A stretch of DNA of 64,000 bases from Bacteroidia bacterium (GCA_027493955.1 JAOSJT010000001.1:1475131-1539130), one strand, 5' to 3'. Counted from the first letter of the stretch, positions 54,634 through 63,767 are shown. Notes: generated by a model from the sequence alone, not told the origin. Program-made: numbers and translations.

Positions 54634-55425
54634 ATGGAACTCGGTTTGAAAGGAAAACGTGCTTTCGTCGCCGGCTCCAGCGAAGGCATCGGACGTGCTA
54701 TCGCGGAAGGCCTGGCTCTGGAGGGATGCGACGTCATGCTGTGTTCGCGTTCGGAAGAAAAACTCATCGCCGCCGCGAACGCGATTCGGGCGCGAGTGCA
54801 GGCGGATGTTCATTTCGTACCCGCCGATCTGGATCTCCCGGAACATATCGAAGCCGCCGCTGCGGCGACCCTCGGGGCCTTCGGCGGCGTCGACATTCTC
54901 GTCACGAATAATGGCGGACCTGCTCCCGGAGATTTTCTCAGCATGACCGAGAAACAGTGGCTGGCCGGCTACAACCGTACGCTGATGAGCGGAGTGCGCC
55001 TGATCAGGGCATTTTTGCCAGGCATGATCGAGCGGCAATTCGGACGCATCATCAACGTGACCAGTATTTCCGTAAAGATGCCCGTCGCGCGTCTTCTGCT
55101 CTCCAACACCTTCCGCGCCGGCGTGACCGGCATGGCCAAGACGCTGTCCGACGAAGTGTCAAAGCACGGTATCACCATCAACAACATCGCACCCGGCTAT
55201 ATACGCACCGGACGTCAGACGCAGCTCTTCACCGACCGCGCCGAAAAAGCTGGTGTCACCATCGAGGATATACGCGAACAGATCACCGCCTCCATTCCCA
55301 TGGGCCGCATCGGCCACCCGGATGAAGTCGCGAATCTCGCGGTGTTCCTGGCCAGCGACGCCGCCTCGTACATCACCGGAACGACCATTACGGTGGACGG
55401 AGGCCTCAATCGCGGCCCGATGTGA
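54634..55425 (+). CDS. Short-chain dehydrogenase/reductase lacking the Tyr-Lys catalytic pair
   Basis: 263 residues from ATG 54634, with AGAGGAAGG about nine bases upstream. The cofactor loop is GSSEGIGRAIA, with DLDLPE and NNGGPAPGDF further on. The usual YxxxK active site is missing: after the Ser region (INVTSISVK) the chain reads LLLSNTFRAGVTGMAKTL, so S-N-x-x-R stands in place of Y-x-x-x-K. This layout is known for one branch of FabG-like SDR proteins. The C-terminus DGGLNRGPM is typical. Substrate unknown. Confidence 0.9.
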   Translation: MELGLKGKRAFVAGSSEGIGRAIAEGLALEGCDVMLCSRSEEKLIAAANAIRARVQADVHFVPADLDLPEHIEAAAAATLGAFGGVDILVTNNGGPAPGDFLSMTEKQWLAGYNRTLMSGVRLIRAFLPGMIERQFGRIINVTSISVKMPVARLLLSNTFRAGVTGMAKTLSDEVSKHGITINNIAPGYIRTGRQTQLFTDRAEKAGVTIEDIREQITASIPMGRIGHPDEVANLAVFLASDAASYITGTTITVDGGLNRGPM

Positions 55426-55747
55426 GAGACGATGCATGAGAGCGGAGTTTCGATGTTCGGCCGTCGAAACAGGGCACAGTGAAAGAACCGGTGGCGATGT
55501 TTTCAGGAAGGACTACGACATCCACGCCGGTATCTCTGCGACTCGACGCACCCGGACAGTTTACGCAACCCTAAGGCCGCACCGCGAGAATATAACCCGC
55601 GATAAAACCGTTTACTGATTCCTTTCGTCCCTTGCGGCGACCACCCGCACATTGAATAGTACGCCGATTTCCGTTACCTTGAGAACGATTCAAGGATACG
55701 GACCTCGTTTGAAGCATTCCCCTGCGAATAGAAGTTGCACCGTGACA
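55426..55747 (+). other. Intergenic region, 322 bases, nothing recognised
   Basis: No ribosome-bound open frame, RNA gene or hairpin was recognised. The open frame of the next gene can be extended through part of it from a TTG at 55652, but the extension lacks coding character, and the signal peptide begins at 55748. Confidence 0.4.
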
Positions 55748-58700
55748 ATGATGCACCTCGCTGCAGCTGCGGCGATGTTCCTTTTTGTTCTCCTGCCGTC
55801 GCGGCTGTCGGCCCAGGACCCCCGCACGGGCTGTATTGCGGATCCCGGATCGCATTTTCGCAGTGCCAGGGACTCGGTTGCCTGTCTGGAGGCATTCGAA
55901 CGGCTCGACATGTTGTCCGCACGGCTGGCTGCGGCGCCGACGCCCGGACACATCGCGGAGTACCGGGCAGCGGCCGATTCGGTGCTGACCTTCACCGCAC
56001 ATGCACTTGAGGATACCTCACACCCACTGTATATCGAAGCGCTCGCATGCGTCTCAGAAGCGTTGTGGATGACGGATCGCGAGCAATCCACCGCGATTCT
56101 CGAACGCGCTGTTGCCGCCCTGCGCACGCTTCCCGTGCCCTGCCGCAGCGCCTGGGCCGGGCGTCTGTTCGGCAATCTTGCATACCAGTTGTATGAATCC
56201 GGGTTGTATGAAAAAGCCGAACTGCTGTATCACGAAAGCATCGCGGTGCTCACGGGGCTTGAGCAGCCTCCGGCGGCGCTCACCGCGTCACAGTACCTCT
56301 TTCTCGGTCTGTTGCAGCGGCGTGCCCTGAAACCCGAAAAGGCTGCCGAGGCCTTCTCGGAATCCGCTGCGTGGCAGCTTGCGGCGCGGGACACCGCGAG
56401 CTCGGCCGAAGCACTTGGTTGGTATGCGGACGCGCTCTACCGGTCGCACGATTTTGACGGGGCGGAGCGCGCATACCTGCGCGCATACAGCATGCTGCGT
56501 CAGATTCTGGGTGGTCAGTCCGAACGCACTCTTGCGGCCATGCAGGATCTGGCCACGTACTACATGTTTGTGGCGCGCTTCGATGATGCACATCGCATAC
56601 TGCGGGACATACTCTCCGCTGTAACGCGACCTGGCGCGTCCTACGATGCAATCCTCGTGTTCTACACATACATCAGTCTGGCAGGAGCATGCGCGGAATT
56701 GGGGAGCGACGCGGAGGCTGAATCCTATTTCCATGAGGCGGCTCGCAGCGCTGAGCGTATTCCGGACGCCGACCGGCCTATGTATCAGGCGATGGTCACG
56801 AACAACACCGCATCGTTCCTTGCGAATCGGGAGCGTTACGACGAAGCCGCCACCCTCGTCGAGAAAGCCATGGAGCTGATGGACGTTTCCGGCTGGGCCG
56901 ATGTGGAGCACTTCAAAGCGCGCGCGGCCAGCAACCTCGCCTCGATGTATTCCGAACTCGGACGTTACGCCGAAGCCGAATCGCTGCTCGTATTCGCGGT
57001 GGAAATGTATGGCCGCGCGTTCGGTGAGAACTCGGGCGAACTGGCCGCCCCGCTCAGCAATCTCGGGATGGTGTACAGGGATCTCGGACGATACGAAGAC
57101 GCGTACGCACACATCGTCCGCGCGCTCACCCTCAGTGAGCAATTCTCCGGACCCGGACATCCTCTGCACGCACGTCTGTTGCGGAATCTCGCTTCGGTGG
57201 AACTGGCGATGCGGCGGGACTCGGCCGCTATCGTCCACCTGCGGCAAGCCGAAGCGGAACTCCGTCGCTGGTACGATCCCTGGCACATCGAGATGCTCGA
57301 TTGTTTTCAGATTATGGGGAGATGGTGTGAGCGTCATCCCGACGATGCCGACGCTCCGGATGTGATGCGCCTCCTCGCCGAGGGTACGACGCGTCGGCTG
57401 CGCGATTCGTTCGATTTCGAAAGTGAACAAAGACAACTCCAACTCTACGAGCGCTTCGCCGCGAAAAATCTGGGAATCATTGCGCGATGGGCCCGCAGCA
57501 CCACCAATCCCTCAGCGGCGGAAATACTGTTCACTGCGCTGATGCACCTCAAAGGCGAAATCCTTGCCGAACAGACACGGATACACCGTGGTGTACGGGG
57601 GCGACAACAGGAAGCCGACCTCGCGCAACGATTGTACGACACGCGTGAGCGCTACGCGGCGCTGGCAACAAAGCCGCCTGCGGAGGCGATACTCGCGCTA
57701 CGCCAGCGCTTGCTCCGTGAGATTGATTCGTTGGATGCCGCGCTGCGGAGTTTCAGTGCCGGGTATATGAGGCAGCGTCGTCTCAACGACGCCGGATGGC
57801 GCGAGGTGCAGCGTGCCCTGCGGCGCGACGAGGCGATGATCATCTACCTGTTCACCCCCGCCGGAGAGTCGGACAGCACCCGTGGTCTCGTGGCTATCGT
57901 ACTGCGGGCGGATTCTCCGCCGCTTCTCGTGCCCCTATGCAGCGAGGGCGAGTTGCAAAGAGCGCTCGTAACACCGTTGGACGCGAAAGTTCTGTCCTTG
58001 CTCCCCGAAGACGAGAAGATGCTGAAACTCGGCGCACTCATCTGGGATCCCCTGGCTGGCTCTTTGCGTAATATCCGCCGCTGCGTGATCATCCCGGACG
58101 GCGTCCTCCATCGCGTAGCCTTTGCTGCTCTCGTCAGCAGCGCTTCCGGTGAACCCGCGGTACTTGACGCGGTTTTGGAATTACGCCAGCATGTGAGCCT
58201 GAAGGGTTTGCTCACACGTCATCCCTCCTCCATCCCCGAACGCGATCCAACCGCATCGCGCTGTGTCCTGATCGGAAATCCTGAATTCGGAACTTCGGCG
58301 TCCGGACAGAGCACCCGGCTTCACAGCATCTGGGCTCCATTACCCGGTACCAAGCGCGAACTGCACCGGATCGCCGGCATCTGCAGAGAAAACGGCGTTG
58401 AGACACGCATTGCCGAAGGTGACGAAGCATCGGAGCACACTGTCAAATCGCTGTCCTCCACCGATGTCAGGATATTGCACATCGCTACACACGGATTCTT
58501 TTTCCCCGCACCGAGCGACGAGGCAACTGCATCAACCACCCTCATGGAGAACACCCGCGGGCGCGAGAGCTTTCGCATCGAGAGGCATCCGTTGCTGCGC
58601 TCCGGACTGATCCTGGCGCGGGCCAATGCCGCCTGGAGCGGAGGACCCGTCGGAGAAAAGGACGAGGACGGCATTCTCACCGCGCTGGAGATCAGTCGTC

Positions 58701-59002
58701 TCGATTTCGGCGGAACGGAACTGGTGACATTGAGCGCCTGCGAAACCGCTCTGGGCGACATCACCACCGGCGACGGCGTCTTCGGGCTGCAGAGATCCTT
58801 TTTCATCGCCGGTGCATCGTCATTGCTGATGAGTTTATGGAAAGTCCCGGACCAACCAACCGCTGAACTGATGAGCGCGTTTTATGCCGCATGGTTTTCC
58901 GGAATGAGCACCAGCGAAGCCCTGCGCACCGCACGTTCCGAGCTTCGGATCAAATATCCCGATCCGCGGATCTGGGCGCCGTTCGTGCTGGTAGGAGAAT
59001 GA
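55748..59002 (+). CDS. Secreted TPR and CHAT-domain (caspase-like) protein
   Basis: 1084 residues from ATG 55748. Signal peptide at about 2-24 (ending RLSAQ). Roughly 10 TPR-like helical repeats follow (about 60-560; for example GRYAEAESLLVFAVEMYG and GRYEDAYAHIVRALTLSE), then a charged helical linker and the CHAT domain (about 730-1084). The cysteine-protease dyad is present: His in LHIATHGFF near residue 911 and Cys in LSACETALGD near 997. The segment VFGLQRSFFIAGASSLLMSLWKV and the end WAPFVLVGE are diagnostic. CHAT proteases cut partner proteins after TPR-mediated recognition; the signal peptide means that it acts outside the cytoplasm. No neighbour looks like a substrate. Confidence 0.93.
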   Translation: MMHLAAAAAMFLFVLLPSRLSAQDPRTGCIADPGSHFRSARDSVACLEAFERLDMLSARLAAAPTPGHIAEYRAAADSVLTFTAHALEDTSHPLYIEALACVSEALWMTDREQSTAILERAVAALRTLPVPCRSAWAGRLFGNLAYQLYESGLYEKAELLYHESIAVLTGLEQPPAALTASQYLFLGLLQRRALKPEKAAEAFSESAAWQLAARDTASSAEALGWYADALYRSHDFDGAERAYLRAYSMLRQILGGQSERTLAAMQDLATYYMFVARFDDAHRILRDILSAVTRPGASYDAILVFYTYISLAGACAELGSDAEAESYFHEAARSAERIPDADRPMYQAMVTNNTASFLANRERYDEAATLVEKAMELMDVSGWADVEHFKARAASNLASMYSELGRYAEAESLLVFAVEMYGRAFGENSGELAAPLSNLGMVYRDLGRYEDAYAHIVRALTLSEQFSGPGHPLHARLLRNLASVELAMRRDSAAIVHLRQAEAELRRWYDPWHIEMLDCFQIMGRWCERHPDDADAPDVMRLLAEGTTRRLRDSFDFESEQRQLQLYERFAAKNLGIIARWARSTTNPSAAEILFTALMHLKGEILAEQTRIHRGVRGRQQEADLAQRLYDTRERYAALATKPPAEAILALRQRLLREIDSLDAALRSFSAGYMRQRRLNDAGWREVQRALRRDEAMIIYLFTPAGESDSTRGLVAIVLRADSPPLLVPLCSEGELQRALVTPLDAKVLSLLPEDEKMLKLGALIWDPLAGSLRNIRRCVIIPDGVLHRVAFAALVSSASGEPAVLDAVLELRQHVSLKGLLTRHPSSIPERDPTASRCVLIGNPEFGTSASGQSTRLHSIWAPLPGTKRELHRIAGICRENGVETRIAEGDEASEHTVKSLSSTDVRILHIATHGFFFPAPSDEATASTTLMENTRGRESFRIERHPLLRSGLILARANAAWSGGPVGEKDEDGILTALEISRLDFGGTELVTLSACETALGDITTGDGVFGLQRSFFIAGASSLLMSLWKVPDQPTAELMSAFYAAWFSGMSTSEALRTARSELRIKYPDPRIWAPFVLVGE

Positions 59003-59058
59003 CGACATCTTCATCAACACACCATGCGAACGCGACAGTCTGTTTTCAAGAATTTCGC

Positions 59059-59089
59059 TTGCTTTCGGCAGCCCAGTACCGTATATTAT
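59059..59089 (+). promoter_or_regulatory. Candidate promoter of the initiator tRNA gene
   Basis: TTGCTT at 59059-59064 and TATATT at 59082-59087 are 17 bases apart; read in the Bacteroidota way, TTGC is followed by 19 bases and TATATTAT at 59082-59089. The tRNA begins nine bases later. Confidence 0.55.
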
Positions 59090-59097
59090 AAATCCAC

Positions 59098-59170
<73 letters not shown>

Positions 59171-59173
59171 CAA

Positions 59174-59199
59174 AAAGGCGATCAGCAATGGTCGCCTTT
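59174..59199 (+). terminator. Hairpin terminator of the initiator tRNA gene (first of ten copies)
   Basis: An 8-bp stem AAAGGCGA/TCGCCTTT with a 10-base loop, followed by CTTTG. It begins three bases after the tRNA. The same hairpin is repeated at the start of every array unit. The T tract is modest, so some read-through is likely. Confidence 0.75.
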
Positions 59200-59810
59200 C
59201 TTTGTTCGTTTCCCGGCTACAGTGGAACAATGAATCGTTCGTCGGGCTCATTACTCCGCCTAGGCGGATTGTTGGTTCAAGTCCAGCCCCCGCTACAAAA
59301 AGGCGATCAGCAATGGTCGCCTTTCTTTGTTCGTTTCCCGGCTACAGTGGAACAATGAATCGTTCGTCGGGCTCATTACTCCGCCTAGGCGGATTGTTGG
59401 TTCAAGTCCAGCCCCCGCTACAAAAAGGCGATCAGCAATGGTCGCCTTTCTTTGTTCGTTTCCCGGCTACAGTGGAACAATGAATCGTTCGTCGGGCTCA
59501 TTACTCCGCACAGGTCAGCCTGGGCTGATTGGTTTCCGCCGGAGGCGGACCAGCCCCCGCTACAAAAAGGCGATCAGCAATGGTCGCCTTTCTTTGTTCG
59601 TTTCCCGGCTACAGTGGAACAATGAATCGTTCGTCGGGCTCATTACTCCGCCTAGGCGGATTGTTGGTTCAAGTCCAGCCCCCGCTACAAAAAGGCGATC
59701 AGCAATGGTCGCCTTTCTTTGTTCGTTTCCCGGCTACAGTGGAACAATGAATCGTTCGTCGGGCTCATTACTCCGCCTGGTCAGCCTGGGCTGATTGGTT
59801 TCCGCCGGAG

Positions 59811-59823
59811 GCGGACCAGCCCC
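59811..59823. repeat. Target site duplication, left copy
   Basis: GCGGACCAGCCCC, identical to 61197-61209 on the other side of the insertion element. Removing the element and one copy restores an array unit of 141 bases. Confidence 0.85.
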
Positions 59824-61196
59824 AAAGGCGCTAACTTAAGGAAAAATGGGAACCAGATCATTTGCTAGTACTCGCGCTTGCTGCATGCCTCTGCGGCGTG
59901 GCGCGTTGAAGAAATGTCGGAAGAGCGATTCGGCGTCCCGACACCAGTCCTGCGCCGAGACCCTCCCGAGAATACAAAAACGAATTCCATCAATCAAAGC
60001 TCGTTGAATACGCCAAATCGATGGATTACGTTCTGACAAGTCGATGCCCCCATGGGGAAAAAGAGAGGAATTCCTCCGTCAAATCTTCCAGAATTAAAGC
60101 GGCCAGGAATTTCGCATAGAGGTAGCTGTGCGTAAGGGGAGGATCCTTTGTCGGGACCTCGCCAAGATTCAGGAGGCTTTTCAGACGCTTGAACGCCAAC
60201 TCGATTTGCCATCGGAACCGATAGAGTTCGAGCCCATCGAGCGCGCTCAACTCGTCGGCGGGGACGGACGTCAGCACCATAATGTACCTCGCCGCTTCAA
60301 GTGTTCGAGGGTCAATGGTTCTGCTCTTTCTCGATCGTTCGCGCAGGACCCGTTCACGCGCAGCCTTCGCGGCGGCTTCCGATTTCCGAATGACCAGCAA
60401 TCGCGCGGGGATTGCCGGGATGTTGTCTTTCGGTACCGCCTGCGTGCGGACAGCAAACTCCGTCGGTGTCGCGTCACTGATACTGCGGAGCGCTCTGAGG
60501 ATGTCGAACGCGTCTCCCGCAATATCACATAACGGCACATTCTGCCAATTCAGTCGAATAAGAAAATCAGCCTTGGCGGAGATCACGGCATGGAACCCCG
60601 CGCGATGTGCATAGCCACAATCACCGACAACGAGATCATGAGGGCAAAAGTGAAAGCGCTTGAGGCTTTCGCCGCCATGGACATCGGTCACTTCCACTGA
60701 ATCAATCTTCAAATCCATCAGATTGAAGCCAAGGTGGACGCGCCAATCTGTTCCCATCGAACCCGGTCGATTGATAGTGGTTGCATCCACCAGACGTAGA
60801 TGTCGTGCGGCATGGGCTAGCTGGGGTGGCGGCGCTCGTTCTGTTAACTTAAGAGCGAGTAAATGTCCGAGCCAGTCCGAGGCGAGACGCAGACGCTTCA
60901 TCAAGGCGACATCAGATATATGAGCAATGTCGATGACCTCGGCCCATGCGGCTGTTTGTCGGAGCGACATCTCGCAGAACCCATAGGCAAACGCTAGCCG
61001 TAGTAGGGTTGAAGCCTTATCAATAAGCCTTTTCCGGGTAATCGCCCCAAATTCCTTTGCCGTCCGCTCCAGCACATCATCAGGGGGAAAGAAGGAAAGA
61101 AGATGGGCCCACTCGTATTCAAGTTGACTCTTGGCATCCATGCGGTAAAGGTACAAAACCGCACGGAAAAAGTCAAGCTCTTAAGTTAGCGCCTAT
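59824..61196 (-). mobile_element. IS4-like insertion element inside the tandem array
   Basis: 1373 bases. The ends are inverted repeats of 17 bases with one mismatch: 59824-59840 and 61180-61196 share CTTAAGTTAGCGCCT. A 13-bp direct duplication of the target flanks it, a length typical for IS4-family elements. It holds one transposase gene on the minus strand, which is frameshifted. It interrupts the fifth array unit, so it arrived after the array had expanded. Confidence 0.93.
59836..61141 (-). pseudogene. IS4-family transposase, frameshifted
   Basis: From ATG 61141 the main frame gives 371 residues with the DDE elements: Asp in LRLVDATTINR near residue 110, Asp in VVGDCGYAHRAGF near 175, and the Y-x2-R-W-x2-E-x6-K motif in YRFRWQIELAFKRLKSLL near 325. 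That frame stops at 60026 soon after SFSPWG. The next frame is open from there to 59836 (GIDLSERNPSIWRIQRAL, ending in the terminal inverted repeat) and reads as the missing C-terminus. One extra base in the run of five C at 60047-60051 (G on the coding strand) explains the break; with four the text would be SPWGIDLSERN. The element is probably no longer self-mobile, unless the base is a sequencing error. Confidence 0.85.
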
Positions 61197-61209
61197 GCGG
61201 ACCAGCCCC
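61197..61209. repeat. Target site duplication, right copy
   Basis: GCGGACCAGCCCC, the second copy of the 13-base duplication. It continues directly into an array unit end (CGCTACAAAAAGGCG). Confidence 0.85.
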
Positions 61210-61912
61210 CGCTACAAAAAGGCGATCAGCAATGGTCGCCTTTCTTTGTTCGTTTCCCGGCTACAGTGGAACAATGAATCGTTCGTCGGGCTCATTACTC
61301 CGCCCAGGTCAGCCTGGGCTGATTGGTTTCCGCCGGAGGCGGACCAGCCCCAGCTACAAAAAGGCGATCAGCAATGGTCGCCTTTCTTTGTTCGTTTCCC
61401 GGCTACAGTGGAACAATGAATCGTTCGTCGGGCTCATTACTCCGCCTAGGTCAGCCTGGGCTGATTGGTTTCCGCCGGAGGCGGACCAGCCCCCGCTACA
61501 AAAAGGCGATCAGCAATGGTCGCCTTTCTTTGTTCGTTTCCCGGCTACAGTGGAACAATGAATCGTTCGTCGGGCTCATTACTCCGCCCAGGTCAGCCTG
61601 GGCTGATTGGTTTCCGCCGGAGGTGGACCAGCCCCCGCTACAAAAAGGCGATCAGCAATGGTCGCCTTTCTTTGTTCGTTTCCCGGCTACAGTGGAACAA
61701 TGAATCGTTCGTCGGGCTCATTACTCCGCCCAGGTCAGCCTGGGCTGATTGGTTTCCGCCGGAGGCGGACCAGCCCCAGCTACAAAAAGGCGATCAGCAA
61801 TAATCGTTTTGATTTGCCTGCCTGGACAATCTCGATTAATACTCGTTGCTTGATTCCAGAGTATTCGTTACGTTGCTCTCATATTTCCATGCACCTTACG
61901 GAGAACACGCTC

Positions 61913-62677
61913 ATGCAACGACTGCTACTTCTCTTTCTCCTCGTCGCGGGAATCTGCGTAACATTGACCTTGAGCGCCTGCGATGATGATGAATCGACAG
62001 GACCGAATGATCTCGGAGGCGATCCCAATCTCGAACTGACACAGGTCGGGCAGGAGTTTCCGATTTCCATCACCATCCCGGGATCACCCGGTTCGATTAT
62101 CAGCGAGCTCAAAGACAGCATTGTCATCACCGCGAACAACGGCGGCATCGTGTCGCTTCGTGGAATTTTCTCCTTCGACAGCACCTGGGTGCGGGGCTTG
62201 GAAGCGGAACTCGGCATATCGGCGCTGCCGATGGACGCCAAGCGTGCGGTGCTGACGCATTTCGTCGAGCTGTTCGGCGCCGTGCTGGATACGGCGGACA
62301 AGAACAACATGAATGCCCGTGTGGACGCGAAGCTCAAGGTGACGTCCGAAGGCATGCAGGAATTCGTCAGCAGCGGCGGCGACCTTTCAAAACCGTTTAC
62401 CATCGTCAAGTACAACGCCAACGTCGGTGATACGTGGAATTTCACCAACAGCAAGGGAGAGAACATCACCCGCACCGTTTCATACAAATCCACCACGGAT
62501 GATTTCCCCGTCGGATTCTGGAATATCAAGGTCATCAAGGTCGACGAAACGCGCGAAAGTCCCGTGTTCGAAAAAATCACCTGGGTGACGAATCACAAAT
62601 TCGGACTGGTGGGTGTGCTCCTGAAAACCAAGACCGGAAAGGATGTCAACATGACGGTATTTCCCCCGACGATGTGA
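61913..62677 (+). CDS. Lipoprotein of unknown function
   Basis: 254 residues from ATG 61913, which has GGAG about nine bases upstream; ATG 61889 is also in frame, and longer frames run into the tandem array. The N-terminus is a lipoprotein signal with the lipobox LSAC near residue 23, followed by DDDES, an Asp-rich run. The mature part is a beta-rich domain of about 220 residues with no motif that I know (DTWNFTNSKGENITRTVSY, then FGLVGVLLKTKTG). A role in the envelope is inferred only from the anchor. A terminator lies downstream. Confidence 0.8.
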   Translation: MQRLLLLFLLVAGICVTLTLSACDDDESTGPNDLGGDPNLELTQVGQEFPISITIPGSPGSIISELKDSIVITANNGGIVSLRGIFSFDSTWVRGLEAELGISALPMDAKRAVLTHFVELFGAVLDTADKNNMNARVDAKLKVTSEGMQEFVSSGGDLSKPFTIVKYNANVGDTWNFTNSKGENITRTVSYKSTTDDFPVGFWNIKVIKVDETRESPVFEKITWVTNHKFGLVGVLLKTKTGKDVNMTVFPPTM

Positions 62678-62770
62678 CGCAGATCGGCGAGCTGTGTGCT
62701 AGGTGTTCCCCGGTACGCACTGTCGCCTTCGGGATAATGTCGGGCATCACTCCCCGACCCTTACAGCAGC

Positions 62771-62799
62771 GGCGCGGGAAATACATCCCGCGCCGTTTT
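62771..62799 (+). terminator. Terminator after the lipoprotein gene
   Basis: A 9-bp stem (GGCGCGGGA with TCCCGCGCC), 6-base loop and GTTTTC. It lies about 95 bases beyond the stop and may also serve the convergent gene. Confidence 0.75.
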
Positions 62800-62822
62800 C
62801 ATGAGTAGTGATATCCGACATC

Positions 62823-63707
62823 TCACTGCGTATCGATAGAATCGTCCGGCGGGAAACCCGCCACGCAAAGCCAACTGTCGTCCGGCTGACGTAGGTAGAG
62901 CTGACCATCGCCATAGCCGATGCCGCTGCCGTAAAGGCACGCGCAGCGAGGGCACATATCGGCAAAGGTGATGCTGTCGCGCAGACGTCCGTCGACGAGC
63001 AGCTCTCCTCTATTGAAATCGCATGCGCAGATATCGCAGCGCTCCGGAGCCGCGTAACGCTCGATGTTCAGCTTGCGTCCTTTCGCTTCATCTATCAGCC
63101 TGCGGAGGTGCTCCTCCGCGGTTGCGGGAAGGTGTGAAGTGCGGGCTCTCCTGGGCTGTCGCTCAGGCATAACATAGTCGTCTTCTCCGTTACCGAAGGT
63201 GATATCCACCGTGAAGCCGGATGCACAGTCGAGGGCTTCCACCGCAGCATGGAAAGGAGCAAAACCGGCGGTACCGAGCTCTTTCAGATGATCATCCTCG
63301 AGTTCCGGAACTTCGTCTGCGTATGCGTACCACGTCATCGCATTGCAGAAATTCGTCTCTCCTGTTTCGGGACGTGCGTCGTACCCATAGAACAGATGCA
63401 GCCATGTCGGATCAAACAATACGAGAGTGGTAAACCACAGCCCGCTCACGCCGCCATCCGCGAACGGCCACGATATTCCTATCAAACCGTCAGGTGCGGG
63501 AGCTGCGCCGTCGGTCCACGGCAACTGGCTGCATGCCTCGAGCGCGGTATCCAGCCAGCAGAGCTCGTCGGCAGAGTATCCCGACCGCGAGGTGATTTTC
63601 GTGAGCAGGAGTACAAGTGCATCGATCATCGTCCTGTTGTTGACGTGACGCAGTAGGGCGCTGTTTCCCTCCGCGAGTGATCCGCCCATATTTCCGTTCT
63701 GACTCAT
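62823..63707 (-). CDS. Protein of unknown function with paired-cysteine zinc-ribbon-like end
   Basis: 294 residues from ATG 63707, with AAGGAG seven bases upstream. Residues 1-210 are acidic and Trp/Asp-rich without a recognised family. Near residue 220 the pair CDICACDF and about 30 residues later CPRCACLYG form a CxxC...CxxC set likely to bind zinc. A helical segment (TAEEHLRRLIDEAKGRKL) precedes it. No signal peptide or membrane helix. It follows the TPR-like gene at the window edge on the same strand by 60 bases. Confidence 0.7.
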   Translation of the reverse strand: MSQNGNMGGSLAEGNSALLRHVNNRTMIDALVLLLTKITSRSGYSADELCWLDTALEACSQLPWTDGAAPAPDGLIGISWPFADGGVSGLWFTTLVLFDPTWLHLFYGYDARPETGETNFCNAMTWYAYADEVPELEDDHLKELGTAGFAPFHAAVEALDCASGFTVDITFGNGEDDYVMPERQPRRARTSHLPATAEEHLRRLIDEAKGRKLNIERYAAPERCDICACDFNRGELLVDGRLRDSITFADMCPRCACLYGSGIGYGDGQLYLRQPDDSWLCVAGFPPDDSIDTQ

Positions 63708-63767
63708 GCTGCTCTCCTTGTACTGGTGGATGTGCACAGTTTTCTGACAATTGGATTCAAACCGGGT

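Larger units (their letters stand above)
59171..61801 (+). repeat. Tandem array of terminator plus pseudo-initiator-tRNA units
   Basis: Nine full units and one 19-base remnant, counted from the CAAAAAGGCG string that follows each tRNA-like end. Starts: 59171, 59296, 59421, 59563, 59688 (split by an insertion element), 61215, 61357, 61499, 61641, remnant 61783. Unit lengths are 125, 125, 142, 125, 141 (after removing the insertion and one target copy), 142, 142, 142, 142. Each unit starts with the hairpin AAAGGCGA/TCGCCTTT (10-base loop), then about 30 bases, then a degenerate copy of the initiator tRNA: GTGGAACAAT, TCGTCGGGCTCAT with the CAT anticodon, and the 3' end AGCCCCCGCTACA. In 125-base units the palindrome TCCGCCTAGGCGGA replaces the anticodon 3' side; in 142-base units a longer palindromic block also replaces the T arm. 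Confidence 0.95.

Noticed and set aside
55748-59002. Anti-phage defence system around the CHAT protein
   Set aside because: The neighbours are an SDR protein and a tRNA; there is no effector, nuclease, CRISPR or gasdermin gene, and the protein has an export signal.
59836-60056. Programmed -1 frameshift of the transposase
   Set aside because: The downstream frame is reached by skipping one base forward, not by slipping back one, and there is no A/T-rich slippery heptamer; a one-base insertion is simpler.
59171-61801. CRISPR array
   Set aside because: The units are contiguous and 125-142 bases long, derived from a tRNA, without unique spacers and without cas genes.
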